Of a stretch of DNA of 64,000 nt, positions 43,560-55,721 are shown piece by piece. The notes under the pieces are model-generated. The model had not been told where the DNA came from, did no database searches, and saw only the letters and a list, made by a program, of their open reading frames with translations. Each line of letters opens with the position of its first letter. The stretch's first letter is position 1. The stretch lies in assembly GCA_022376515.1 (NCBI GenBank), contig WTXI01000035.1, forward strand, positions 124,001-188,000, read 5' to 3'. This DNA is from Lactifluus volemus (Eukaryota > Basidiomycota > Agaricomycetes > Russulales > Russulaceae). A program made the translations under genes and the position numbers.

Positions 43560-44020
43560 GCGCAGAAGCCTCCGCTCGACGCTTACGTCACGCTGGTACC
43601 ATCGTCGCGGGTCGCGGCCACATCGCCAACGCCCGGCTTGCCAGTGCTGCTCGAGCTCGCGTAATGTTTTTTTTTTTGTTTCATAGGACCCATGCCGCGC
43701 ACTGCGAGGAAAGTGGGAAACGCAGTGCACATTTGTACTGAGCCGGGGCATGCTGTCCATCTCCGCAGGGCTGAGGATGACGTGTTTTTATTTTTGCTCC
43801 TGCTCCTGTGGCTAATCACGTTTACCGAATTTTGAGAACAACTCTGTAAATCATGGTCTGGTGTGCGGTAGTTCGAACGCAGAGACTCGGATGGAGAGAG
43901 GCAGATCATGATGACGATCGACAGGCGGTGCTGACTCATCTACCACGTGGCTGATACGCATAGAGTCGGATCAATTGTAACCTAGGGTGGATCGCCACCT
44001 GCCACTGCCGACGCGGAATT
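43560..44020 (+). pseudogene. Strongly decayed SUN 3'-end fragment
   Basis: Plus-strand sequence keeps the order of the SUN tail with many substitutions (GAGGATGACGTG, GCTCCTGCTCCTG.GGCTAAT, GGTCTGGTGTG, AGTTCGAACGCAGAGACTCGGATGGAGAGAGGC). It is clearly older than the copies in the 8-20 kb array. A poly-T run at about 43668 is new. It is 20 kb from the parent gene. Confidence 0.6.
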
Positions 44021-45091
44021 GAGGTGTGTTCGCGCTCTCCCTCTCAAACTTGCGAGCGTATCTCCGGGTTGATACGTTTCCTCTTCTCTTGTTTATGTCA
44101 TTCTCACACTTCTGCGCACGTCACGAAAAGACAGAGGGAAGGGTGAGTGCGACTTGAATCTAGGGCCCAGCCCAGTGGCTTCGAACTTTGACTTTCGGCC
44201 GACTCAGATTGTTGAGATGGTTCGGATGGCGTCTATGCTGTGCCCACTGTTCCGTGTAACCATGCTACTTGAAATAAGCAGAAACAAGGATGATGCTTTT
44301 GGATAATTCGTGATAAGCGAAAAGTCGGTTCGCCACTGTATCGCGTCTGTCATCGGAATTTGAAGGCGCCGCTGGCAAGACCGATGCGGGCTTCATCATC
44401 TCAAGCTGTCCTTCCCGCCTTTCCGTTTTTTTCTTCTCTTTCCTGCTAGACTCGGAGTGTGGTGGGGTTTTGGCAGGAGAGGTAAGGGAAGGTTGACAAG
44501 GGAAAAGTCTGGCGAGAACAGGCAATGACCCTGGAAGCACGGCGTGGATAGCCCCGTTGTAAGTTATCCTTCAACTTGTACGTTACCGGTATCAGACGTC
44601 TTGTGCTTCACTTCCCTTAGCGTGCCTTAGCATCAGGCGCCGCCTCGCCCCCACAACGAGTGGCGGCTGATTGCAACTTACTACATGACCGAGGGCGCTC
44701 AACTTGGATAGAAACTGCGTTGGGAACGCCTGCCCAACGCCGCGCTTCCGAGTCCGCATCCGAGTCCAAGGCAGGATACCTGCTTTAAATCTTCCATCTG
44801 CCGGGGACATCTCCTTCACGACCAGTGGCGGGCCCACGTATGACCCCTTTTTGTAATTTCGTTACCTCATTCGATTCGGGGCGGTTCCTCGTAGATAAAT
44901 AGCTCGAAGAATTTGGAGTCCAGGCATCGAATTCTGCCTCCTTGTCAGGTGTGTATACCTTCTACCATCTTGATCCTCATCCTTCTAACTTTTATTTCCA
45001 CCATTTGGTAGCCAGGTCGCTCCCTTTTAGTCATTTTCCTTCATCCACACTCAACAGGCCGGTCCTGACCATCATTTTACCCCCGACAAAA
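44021..45091. other. No gene recognised; SSP4 promoter at the end
   Basis: Short frames only. 44880-45091 has the CT-rich and TATA-like (GATAAATAG) character of a fungal promoter in front of SSP4. Confidence 0.5.
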
Positions 45092-45298
45092 ATGTTGTTC
45101 TTCAAACTCTCGATTGCCGCTCTTCTTGCTCCCCTCGCCGTGTCGGCAGATCCAGTCCGCGGTGGTGGAAAGATGGTGAAACGACGGCCCCTCGTGGTAT
45201 TTCCGGAATTGTCCTCTATATTTGCGAACCTTCCACAACCGACTGCTCCTTCCCCCTTCTGTGACACTATCGGCATTGGTAGCCCTTGCAATCCGTAG
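45092..45298 (+). CDS. Small secreted protein SSP4, 68 aa
   Basis: Single-exon gene whose signal peptide (MLFFKLSIAALLAPLAVSA) is plainly related to those of SSP1-SSP3 (MLFFKFLTALLVPLAAS). The mature part is short, with a likely dibasic processing site (KMVKRRP) and two Cys near the end (PFCDT, SPCNP), ending GIGSPCNP. Upstream, CATTTTCCTTCA is shared with the SSP2 upstream module. Either a real small secreted protein or a truncated SSP in which the first intron was lost. Function unknown. Confidence 0.6.
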   Translation: MLFFKLSIAALLAPLAVSADPVRGGGKMVKRRPLVVFPELSSIFANLPQPTAPSPFCDTIGIGSPCNP

Positions 45299-45682
45299 CG
45301 CAGCCCAATGCTGTAACCAGGCCACGTCCAATTGAGTTGGCGTTCGAGTCATAGCCACAACTGGTATTGTTGGTCTATTAGTAAACACAGAGCCTTTGTT
45401 TTGATAAATTTCACATTTATCTTGTCTGTGCGCCATCAGGATTATGGTCCAGAAAAATAAAGAATGTCGCTCCCGGTCGTTTTCTCCGCTTACTATGATC
45501 CGTAGGCTTTGATTGTGCCACACCTACACAGGCCTGTTGGTACTGTATCTATGTCCACGTTGCCGGCTGCAGCCGGGCCCCAGACATGCCTAGGGTCAGC
45601 TCCGCGTTCCACTGATGGTTCGATTTATCAAGGCATTGCTGGGCTGCTTCGCACGGGGGTGTAAAATCCGCGGTCGACATCT

Positions 45683-46480
45683 TATCTTCGAAGCGGGACC
45701 TGTGCGTGCTCTCGCCTTGCGCGATGGCGCGGCCGCAGTATCGTAGTCGAGTTGTGCGAGGCCATCTGCATCAACATTACCGTGACTCCGACCATGTCTT
45801 CAGATGAGCTTATTTCAAACCTTCAGGCGCAACTGATGATGGACACGGCGCGATCGTCCGAAAGCGTAGAAGGCTCCTTCCGACCTAACATGGATATTGT
45901 TCCGTCTGAAGCCTCCCAGCTTGTTCCAAGTACCAGTAACTCCGATTCTCCGATCATCACTACCTCCTTCGTTTGCCTCTTCTCTACCGTCCTCAGATCC
46001 TAGTTCCACCTACTCGGCACATAGGTTATTCCACTGCATGATTTCACGTGTTTCAATCAACGACCTTTTTCAGTTCCGCAGCATCATCTTCATCCCTGCT
46101 GCCGAGGTGAACGTTTCAAGAGCTGGTACCATATCTGCATCACGCTTACTCTTCACCACTTACTAGCATCATTGCCAACTCTCCGTCATGAAAACATCCC
46201 ATTCACATCCCGTGGTCGGCCCCCTACCCTCTCCATCGTCCATCAAACCGATGATGTCTATCGCACACTGGAAATCATAAACCGCCTCGGCGCGCTCGAA
46301 AGAAAATACAACACTCTATGTCCGCGATGTCGAAGCACAGATAACCACCATGCGAGAGACGCTTCGGCGTCTGAGAGATGATGTAGGTCGCCTCGAGGGC
46401 ATGGGATGTGCGCAGCCGCAGCTGTACAGACACCCTATCAGTGACTTCGAAAGGCACAGCCAGGAAATGGGTCCACATTG
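45683..46480 (+). pseudogene. SUN-gene pseudocopy 2 (part of SUN domain, linker, coiled coil)
   Basis: Covers a different part of the SUN gene from most other copies: a piece of the SUN domain (GTCGAGTTGTGCGA, parent VELCDD), the Ser-rich linker (SSESVEGSFRPNMDI against SPESVEGSFRHSTDI) and the coiled-coil segment (RRLRDDVGRLEGMG against RRLSEDVGRLEGLG; DFERHSQEMG). Frameshifts and stops (about 46000) break it, and it ends at about 46480. It is downstream of SSP4, so an SSP-like gene and a SUN copy are again neighbours. Confidence 0.8.
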
Positions 46481-46751
46481 AATGATTAACGTATCCCTCA
46501 TGTCAGTGGCTCTCGTCTCACAGATCGGATAGTGAACTGCGGATCCCAGAAGCCCGTTATCGATGGGCGTAATTCAGATTCCCCCAGAGGCGAATTACGG
46601 TGCTAGTAATCGTGCACCAACTTTCACATTACGTTGTACGAACGACTCGGAGTACCAAGCCCTCTGCCCTTAGCTTCCCTGAAGTTTGCGATCCCACCCA
46701 TTTAAGAACCTGGAAGTGGTGCACCGTAATGTGTCCGCGTCTCTCCTCATC
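46481..46751. promoter_or_regulatory. Upstream region of family-L copy B
   Basis: Contains CCTCTGCCCTTAGCTTCCCTGAAGTTTGCGATCCCACCCATTTAA-type sequence (pieces only quoted) that recurs before copy C at about 54630-54665 (AGGCTTCCACGAAG, AATCCCACCTATTTAA). It is a conserved promoter block of the family. Confidence 0.55.
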
Positions 46752-47246
46752 ATGTCTTCCAGTACCCTTTTCATCATGAAGTATCACCGCAGGAAAGTCG
46801 CCGTGCTTCGTAACGAATGTTACCGTTATGATGTGGGTGATCTTATTGCTACGTCCTTTTCCACAGCCCGGACCTGCTGTACATGACAACCCTACTGATG
46901 CTCTGATTTTCGTCTCTTGGTGCGATCCCGCTTACGTTAGGATGTCGTCGGAATTGCACGACGCAATTTTCAGTCATTGAAGGATATCGCTCGCGCAGAT
47001 GTAGTCTTGCTGGCCGAATTTCCCGAGTGTCGCGAAGAAGGCCTTGTTCAAATCACTGACAGTGTCTGGTCTACTATTCGCCAGTCCGTCAAGTCCGTCA
47101 CGGTTGCCCTAGAATCTGGTATGTCCAGGTGCTGTTCTTGATGACAGACGCGGTCCTACTTCTTTTCAGAGATGAAAGCTTTAACAGACGGCACCTCGCC
47201 ACTCTTATCTAATGTCCTCGGAAGTGGCGAAAAGGACAAACATTGA
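46752..47246 (+). CDS. Family-L copy B, short form, 111 aa
   Basis: Short member of the family. Exons are 46752-46832, 46941-47118 and 47170-47246. The first two have lengths of 81 and 178 nt, as in copy D. The encoded N-terminal domain starts MSSSTLFIMKYHRRKVAVLR, continues DVVGIARRNFQSLKDIARAD, and ends VKSVTVALES. This is a beta-alpha-beta pattern compatible with a ubiquitin-like or similar sensor fold. Where copy D continues into a long Pro-rich and C-terminal part, B stops after LGSGEKDKH. Further downstream, traces related to copy C persist (GAGTTGTGGGAACAAGATC). It may be a genuine short protein or a truncated gene. Function unknown. Confidence 0.55.
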
Positions 47247-47249
47247 TTG

Positions 47250-49339
47250 ATCTGATAAGCAGCACGGTAGAAATCAAGAGAATGGAGTTGTGGGAACAAG
47301 ATCACTGGTAAAGTCTTGCATTTTCCCTCCCTTAAAATTTCGTACATACAGTTGTAAGGTCTGGCCATTCGGACTGTGTAGTTTCAGCCTTTTCTACTTC
47401 GAGGTCGTCAACCATATCGTGGAGCCGTCGATCGGTTCATACAATTGACACCCTTCCCTGTGCATAAACAAAGATGAACAAACCTGCCTCCTCGCTGTTT
47501 CCAGCTAAGCTCTGTGAAAATCTCCCTAGTGGACCTGGGTGAGGCTGCCGCGGCTCATGGTGGTCCTCTACGACCAGATCCTCACGAATCCGTATCATGG
47601 TGGGTATAGATGAGCAAGTTACAGGAGATCACCCCAGACGTCTCACATGGAAGGATATGGGCGTTGAGAAGTAGGATGTATGTATGTTCCCATGTCGTGG
47701 CAAAGCCTGACCATCAACTGTAAGTTCGGGACATGTCGGTGTGCCGTGTGCCAGAATGAGAGTCACAAAGAGGCTCGGAGGCAAATTTGAGGGCATGTTG
47801 CTTCTGGATGTTGCCTGATCTAGGTTGGATGAATGCGACACTGGCAGAGAGCTATTGTCGGGCGTAACTTGAAGTGTCTCGCATCGGCTCGCGCATCATG
47901 TGATCACACAGTTCGTGTGTGGAGCAGTGTTGTACAGGTCAGGCTGACTCGAGGTCAGAGAGGTCACGTCAGAGAGGTCACGTCGCATCGGTTGACCAAG
48001 TCAAGGATCAGATGAGGGTCATAACGGCCCAAGAATCTGGGCGCGAACCTGAGTGCGAACCATCATTGATGACTCAGATCTGCTCTATTTCGGTCAATTA
48101 CGGACCCTTGACCATGACCCCGTCAAGCAAATCGGGTCACTTGACGGTGGGTCGGGGTCCGACCTCGTCAGACCCGGGTCATGACAACGCTGGTGTGGAG
48201 TAAGTTAGTATGCTTCAAATTCAATATATATTTTATCTGTTTTATGTGAACTAATACTAAGCTAGGTGAAAAAACTAGTGATAGGTATAAAAGTATCCCT
48301 AGGTGAAAAACTTGCTCTAGGCCTTGTGCCAGCAAAACTAGCACACACAATATTGCCGCCGGCAAGTCGGGCCTGGCCCTGGGGTCACAAACTTGGTCAC
48401 TAGAAGTGACTATGTGACTTTGTCTAGTCACGCCAGTCACATTATTAATCACCCGTTCGCATTCCGAGTCTGCACTACTGGTAACGGCAATAGCTTGTAT
48501 GAACACCTGTCAAGCCCGTCAATGACAGGAAGGGTAGAGGAATCCGCCAAAATTATCCCTCTCAATGATACGAGTAACTACAGTACGAAAGTCGAACAAG
48601 TTAACTTTGGCTAATTCTGGGCCACGAGTGCCGTACCTTGACAGTCTTTGGCTCACTCGTTGGAAAAGTACCACAACGGTGGTAGATATTGTGGTGGTCC
48701 TTGGGGCGCTGCGCCGCTGGCCGCCGTATCCCCATCAGGTAACGCAAAAGCCGCATGGTTGGGGTAGAATTGATGGCGCTCACGCCCAACGAATGCTTGA
48801 ACGAATTGATAAGTTACGACTTAGCTATGCTGTGTAATCCACTAGTTGGCCAAACAATAAATTAGCTGCGTCATGCCAGAGATCTCTCCTTTCACCATGA
48901 TAGGTCATCACAGTGACGGATCCTAAATGGGGTAAAATGCACCGGATTCCCATCATCTTCTGGACCAGAAAGGTGCGGACCATGCGGCCGTAGTACTAGT
49001 AGCGCCTAGGGATGATGCATCGATGATGTATAGTCACCAATTTCAGATTCTGGCTGTAATCTCGCGTCCATGTTTTGTATCACTGGCAGTATCGTTAGCA
49101 GTCAAAACGGAACTTGAACTACGATGATGGGTGGGTTAGTGGACGAGTGGTGGCCGCCTGGGGTCGGGGATCAAGCGGACAAAGCGGACCGGCTGAGCAT
49201 GTGGTCGATGGGCAGGCTTGGCAGCTTCCCGGAATGAAGGCGGGGACCCACCAAGTATCACACCGCATATAAATATCTTGAAAATGACATCCCATCAGGG
49301 CCTATACTTCATCCCCCTATACGTTCTCCTAGTGCCTCT
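47250..49339. other. No gene recognised; two short tandem duplications
   Basis: GTCAGAGAGGTCAC occurs twice in tandem (47954-47981). CTAGGTGAAAAACT-type 13-14-mers occur twice (about 48263 and 48299). 48040-48190 is rich in GGGTC/GACCC. Otherwise nothing; 49200-49339 is the Ppo promoter. Confidence 0.5.
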
Positions 49340-52300
49340 ATGGATATACGCGGAGATATCGATTCGGTCCTCAATAAGCTGCACTCAGCTTCAGAATTTG
49401 TATCTGCCTCTGAAGCCCCAGTGGACACTCACGGCGCTCGTTCAATCCCATCCTTGCTGACCCAATCCATTGATGACATTAAGAATGCCGTCGATAAAGG
49501 CCCACCCCTTACGCTTGATGAACTCGTGAGTGCTTGCTTACCGTGCTTCTTAACCGAGTCACATTGCGTACAGCTCATACTTTCTCTATAATAGCCTTCG
49601 TATATCAACGCTGCGATCAGTATCATTAACGGTGGTGGCATAGATGATCGCCTCTACTTCGTATGGTCTTCTATTTATTGACAAGAGCTTCTTTCCGTGA
49701 CACCCCCACTGTCCCATAGCTCGAGAACATCCTCACATTGACGGCTAGGTTGCCAAAGGATTCAGTGTTTTCTACGAAGCTGCAGCAGGCTATTGTCAGC
49801 ACGTGTGAGCGCATTCATTTGGTGGAAATTGGGCTATTGTTCACAACAGTTTCATTTAGTGTACAAGGACCTACCGCACCCTCCCAGCGGATATCTTGCC
49901 CTTCCTGCCCCATACCAATCCTCGGTTACCCCCAGTGATTTTTGGAAAAACTGGGTCGATTACGCATACCGCGCCGCTGATGGTTCGAACAATAATCCTC
50001 TCATACCTAGCTTGGGAATGGCGGGTTCACCCTATGCTCAATCTGTTCCACCCCTGCGCCCCCTGTCGCCCGCTGCATTGCCACCTCCGGAACTCGTCTT
50101 CGATAAACTGCTCAAGCGAGACAAGTTTGAACCTCACCCTGGTGGAATCTCGTCTTTGTTCTTCGCTTTTGCGGACATTATCATACACAACATCTTCAAC
50201 ACGGACCCAGAAATCTGGGTGAGAAACAACTCGAGCAGTTATCTGGACCTTAGCCCGCTATATGGTACTTCCGAAAAAACAGTCAAAAGCGTGCGCAAGT
50301 CTGATGGCACTGGACAAATACACAACGACGTTTTTACGGACTTTCGTTTGACCTGGATGCCGCCCGCTGTGTGTGCGCTTCTGGTCCTTTTTAGCCGTAA
50401 CCACAACGTGAGCACTCCCATTTGCCTCTTTGCACCCTTTCCTCACGGTTCTCGAAAAAGTATGTGGCAGAGAAGATTCTCTCTATAAACGAACGTAAAA
50501 CCTTCTGCTATCCACCACCCACCGATAAGTGCGCCCGAGACCGTCAAGATGAGGAAATATTTCAACGTGCCCGCCTGGTGAACACAAACTACTTTATGCA
50601 AATGATCTTGCGCGATTATGTTGGCGCTATCCTCGGCCTCGTGCGCGATGGATCCGATTGGCGTCTCGACCCCTTGATGGTGCGTCCGGAGAGGACTTGA
50701 TAACGTCTTCGCTCATATTCGAGCCACAGGATATGCGTGATACCAATCACGAGGTTTCCCCCCGCGGCGAGGGCAATGTTGTGTCCATCGAATTCAACTT
50801 CGTTTATCGCTGGCATGCGGCATTGTCCGAGCAGGATAGGAAGTGGTCTGAGGAACTTTTTGCGAGACTTTTCCCAGGCACTGATATGAAGACGGTAAGT
50901 TGCCCTTCGGAGTCATTATGCACGCCCGTGGCTTACAGCTTGGCAGATCTCCGTAGAAGACTTCAAGAAAGAGTTAGGGAAATTGCGTCCTGATCCAGAT
51001 GTCAAGCGGTGGGAGTTTGGCGGGTTTGTAATGTCCTCCAGAAACACGAAAAGGAGATACTTACGCTCGGCTTCATAGCATCAAGCGAGATGGATCCGGG
51101 CGCTTCAACGATGCAGACATAGCGCGCATTCTTCAAAACGCGACTGAGGCGCCTGCGAGCGCTTTCAAGGCCCGGGGAATACCCGAGGTCTTGCGGGTAG
51201 TCGAACTTTTGGGTATCGAACAAGGTCGGAAATCGGGTACTTGCACGGTAAGGATGCTTTAGACGTGTTTCACTGGATCCTCATTCTGCTCTTCTAGATG
51301 AACGAGTTCCGCAAGTTTATGGGATTGCAGCGTAAGCTGTTTAAGTCTCATTGCATTGATTCGGGAAAAAACTAATAATTATCATTAGCGTTCAAGACAT
51401 TCTTGGATTGGAACAAAGATGCCGCCGTCGCTGTGAGTTCACCCTCCTTTTCTTGCTTTGGCTCTCATTTTTGACCCTTCCCGGAGGCTGCTGCTGAGGC
51501 TCTATATCATGACATCGACAATTTGGAACTATACGTCGGCCTGCAGGCAGAGCAGGCCAAGGAGCCCAGGCCTGGTGCTGGGCTGTGCCCAGGTTTCACT
51601 ATTTCGCGTGCCATTCTCTCTGATGCCGTCGCCCTGACTCGCGGAGATCGTTTCATGACGATAGACCATACGCGTATGTGACTTTCTTCCCGTCTGTCGG
51701 AATGAATTCTCTAACACATTTCAACAGCATTCAATCTCACCACTTGGGGCTACGATGATTGCCAAGCCAACCCGTCGGACGGATCGTACGGCGGTATGTT
51801 GACGAAATTGTTGTTCCGTCACCTGCCAAGTTTCTACCCTGTCACGTCTGCATACTCCCACTTCCCATTCTTGACGCCAACGAAGATGAAGGAGTTTGCC
51901 AGAGTCCTCTCCAGTGAGCTTGTGGTCAAGTACAAGTGGGACCGCCCACTCGTACCGACTGGCCCCACCATTGTTCTCAAGAAGTATGCGGCGGTACAGC
52001 AAGTGTTCGCAGAGCCCACAATCTTCAACTCGGGGGTTGAACAACGACTCAGCTACTTGTGTGGGGGTGTTAGGATCAATACCACCCCCGTGCGTCCATC
52101 CTCCGTGTGCTGTCGTCCTGCCTAACTCGCTCTTCTTTAAAGATTGAGCAGGTTCTTACCAGCGACAAGCAGTTGGAGGAGGCAACTCGAGCGATCTCCC
52201 AAATCACGGAGGGGCTTATCAAACACAAGAAGCTAACTGCTGTCGGCCCTCAGATAATGTATCTTGATATTGTGCGAGATGTTATCAATCTTATTCCTGT

Positions 52301-53721
52301 GTATTGGCTGTCAAACAACATCGTAAGTTTGGCTCGTGCCGCATGCAGCGCCTTCGGACTCACTTTGTCCTATAATAGGTCGGGTTACCTCTAAAGACTG
52401 AGCAAAATCCTCATGGCGCATATAGGGACCAACAACTCTATAGCTGGTTTGCCAATATTGCAACGTGAGCATCCCGAATCTGACTTTCGGTACAAGTTTC
52501 GCTCACTCCTCTTCTACAGCTACATCTACCACACCAAACGAGAAAATGAGTGGTACTTGAGGGATCAGTCACAAACCGCCACCCGTGAGACTGTGGGGTA
52601 CATCAAGGGCCACCTTGCGAGACTGACACGGGGTTTGGTACGTTGCCGGTATTACATGCGCGCTACATCTAGCTATAACTGTGAGTGCAGACAACCGTCG
52701 AAGGCCTCACTGATTCGGTGAAACATTGGGTATCGGGAAAAAATGATAACAGTGAAAGTTTTCTGAAGCCGTTAGTGGACGCTACCGGTTCACATTCAGG
52801 TACCAGCGCTTTGGATGAGCTTGCCTGCAGCGTCTTCGCAGCAGTTGTACCTACGGCCGCGCTCTTCTCACAGATCCTCGCCTATGTCGTCGACTTTTAC
52901 CTTGATGCGAGCAAAGCGTCGCAGCGGGCAGAAATTGTCCGTCTGGTTGACGGCTGTAAGAACGCTCAGGTTATGCCCTTCATTTTTGAAGCTCTTCGTG
53001 AGATTTGATCAGTTCATTCATGGGTATGAGAACTGACTAGCGGATACAGGTCTGAATCCTCCCGTGAGTGCCAGAGAAAACGAGAAAAAAAATGCTGACT
53101 AAAAGATGTGCAGTTGGCTAGCGTACTGTTCACTGCTCGGGCTTCCACGACTGTTGGGGGTGTTAAGGTCGCCGAACGTCAACTCGTTTTAGCTAGCATT
53201 ATCGATGCCACTCGCGATGTGGGTCATCTTGGACAGTGCTTCCGGGAATCCACAATAACCGCTTGTTCAGGGCTCCACATTCGAAAATCCTGACACGCCT
53301 AACTATAGGCAGCCCCCAGCACGCGTTGAGTGTATCCTCGGCTTGGATCGCAAAGGGTAAAGACCACTTCTGTTGTCTCTCCTTTAGTCGCATTCATGAT
53401 ATCTCTGCAGCCTCTTGCATCCCAAATTGTTTGAACAGGTATATATATTCGATCTAGTTGTCAGGGATGCGAGGCCTGACATTTTGACTAGGTCGCACCA
53501 CTCGTACTCGGGCAGATCTTCAAATTGAATAAATTGCGCCGTCAATCCAGCCTGGGTGAAGTTATTCAGAGTATATCTACTGTACCTGAACAGTACTACT
53601 CCCGCGAAAATGGGACCCTCACACAATTCCCTGTGTCGCTCGCTGTTGAGGTATGTTTGTGTCTTCAAATTGGTTGTGTGGGTAAGGTAGGCTTACGGCA
53701 GCATACTAGTTCGATGAGTGA
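49340..53721 (+). CDS. Fatty-acid dioxygenase fused to a P450 (linoleate diol synthase/Ppo family), 1078 aa
   Basis: Makes oxylipin signals from linoleic/oleic acid. Exons: 49340-49525, 49595-49660, 49720-49804, 49860-50407, 50461-50679, 50730-50894, 50947-51023, 51079-51247, 51298-51331, 51389-51432, 51487-51673, 51728-52089, 52143-52322, 52379-52464, 52520-52637, 52691-52997, 53050-53063, 53114-53218, 53271-53356, 53411-53438, 53492-53650, 53710-53721; they sum to 1079 codons. The haem peroxidase half has the distal His in IIIHNIF, SSYLDLSPLYG, and the catalytic Tyr/proximal His pair in VYRWHA. Conserved GLCPGFTISRAIL and DAVALTRGDRF follow. The P450 half runs from about exon 12. Its haem-thiolate loop reads ILGLDRKGLLHPKLFEQ, without a cysteine, and the I-helix site reads TAALFSQ rather than ANxxQ. 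The dioxygenase is probably active; the P450 step is doubtful. Confidence 0.9.
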
Positions 53722-54709
53722 ATCTGATGCCAGTGATGATTGGAGGCTAATTGAGACTGTACGATACTTGTTCCATGTACGAAAGAACGTGGTGCTTGGA
53801 ATTTCTCTCAACTTGATCTGTAACGCGTAACGGGTGAATGACGTCAACCGACGATGGATTTGATTGATCGCTGCGATCCGATGTAATACTTAAAATGGCC
53901 CCCTTTATCCCTGGCCTTTCTCTCTCGTCCGACAGGGTGACCCCGTCAAAGTATAGCCTATTTTTGATGCGCCCTCACCCCGATAGGTTTCGGAAATTTT
54001 CTCGTATGTCGTTCATCGCTCTCTAGGTTTTCCTTACTCGCCAATATCCCGCCTGCCATTCAAAGAGAAACATATGCCATCAAAGCAATCAGACTTTTGG
54101 CCAGCAGCTCCCATGTTATAAACGTGCTACAATTTCCAATTCCAAACCTCCCAACAATCGGCGAAAAGCGAGAACAAAAAAAAAAGAACAACAGCCTGTA
54201 GGCCGACACAAGGGATTGAACCGAGAGCTAGTCCTGTAGCCAATGTGATTATTGTGAAAGTGTTGTGTGTTAGTTGCCGCTACTGTACTGGCATTGGTTA
54301 CTGATAGCGGTGTCGGAAATCTAAAATCTACGTGCTGATATATTTCGGGTGTACGGGCGATGAGTTGTGTTTCTGCTGCGCAATATGTCACCATTCTTAT
54401 ATTGCTCTAGAAAAGGACAACGCTGGGTTATGAGTGTTGTATCATGATGCTGCCAGCATACCTCGCCCTGATCTGCGCAGTCCGAGTCGTTATCGATGGA
54501 CGGGATTCCAACTCCGAGGCTCCGCAGGCGGCAGCTGCGGCAAGGTACACCAACTTTCACCGACTCCTTTCACAGTTGGTTGTACATCATGATAAGGCTG
54601 CACAAGCGTCTGAACTAGCCCTTTACCCTTAAGGCTTCCACGAAGTTTAGAATCCCACCTATTTAAAACAAGCACAACAAATATCACACTCTCCCTGTCT
54701 CTCTTCGCC
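53722..54709. other. No gene recognised; copy C promoter at the end
   Basis: Short frames only. The last 80 bp matches the promoter block before copy B. Confidence 0.5.
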
Positions 54710-55640
54710 ATGTATTATCACAATTCTGTTTTAATCATGAAATATCGCGGCAGGAGCATCGCCGTGCTTCAAAACGAATGTTACCGTCTTGAGGTGAGTT
54801 ATCTTATTGCCACATCCGTTGCAGCAGCGCGCTGTACATGTTTACTCTGACACCCTACTGATGCTCTCAATTTCGTCTCTGGGTGCGATCGCGTTTATGT
54901 TAGGATGTGGTAGGCGTCGCACGACGCAACTTCCAATCCTTAAAGGATGTCGCTCGCGATAAGGTAGTCCTGCTGGCCGAAATTCCAGATTACCGTGATG
55001 AAGGGCTTGTTCAAATTACCGATAATGTCTGGCCTAATATCCGCCAGAACGTCAAGTCTGTGACGATTGCTCTAGAATCTGGTATGTTCAGTACCGTTCT
55101 CTGTGATAAATCTGGTTCTACTTCTTGTCAGAGATGGAGGCTTGATGAACGCCTTCTCGTCGCTATTATCTGATGATGACAGTTCCAGAAGTGGTGAAAG
55201 GGACAAGGGTTCACTGGAACGATAACACAGCATGCGAGGCATTCGAGAGCAGCAGGGAGAAGATCCAACAGTTTGTCATTTTATTCACAGTGGAAATGAA
55301 GAATATGAGACCGTGGGAACAAATAAAAGGCAAAGTACTGGAAGGGTATAATGAGTCGGGCCCGCAGCTGATTCAACCGATGTCTCAGCGATCGCTCGGC
55401 GAGCCACGGGCAACGCTGGCCTTGTAACCATCTTCGCCTCAGCTGGACTGTCGCAGCATAGCCTGACGGCACACTCGTCAACATGGCTACTGGTACGGAA
55501 ACCAATTGTCGTCGCAGCGGTGAAAACGCCTTGGGCGAAGGTTGTCGTCCGAGTCGACGCTGCACGAGAATTGGATCGTAGGTTGATACACATGTCGGAG
55601 TGGAAGCGGAACTCGGAGGTGGTGGTTATGGAATTTTTGG
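54710..55640 (+). pseudogene. Family-L copy C, truncated or broken
   Basis: Exons 54710-54793 and 54904-55081 are well preserved (YYHNSVLIMKYRGRSIAVLQ, DVVGVARRNFQSLKDVARDK). The third starts at 55132 but meets TGA after EMEA. In the neighbouring frame, MNAFSSLLSDDDSSRSGERDKG resembles copy B's third exon, so a one-base change separates them (only pieces quoted). At 55425-55640, remnants of the long-form C-terminus are present (PDGTLVN, VVVRVDAARELDR, MSEWKRNSEV), with about 700 bp of internal sequence missing compared with copy D. The encoded product would be about 91 aa. Confidence 0.7.
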
Positions 55641-55721
55641 ATATTAGTAATAAAGATAACACATAAGTTATTGGGTGTACAAGGTTCAGGTCAGGACCTG
55701 AGTGCACCTTGTCTCTTTACC

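Larger units (their letters stand above)
42342..43560. other. Unassigned region containing a 43-bp perfect inverted repeat
   Basis: No gene found. The two arms of the inverted repeat are at 42549-42591 and 43213-43255. The rest is unremarkable. Confidence 0.6.

Noticed and set aside
49284..49460. Upstream ATG and frame (TSHQGLYFIPLYVLL) before the Ppo gene
   Set aside because: Out of frame with the Ppo exons; the ATG at 49340 begins the frame that joins the conserved chain. At most an upstream ORF.
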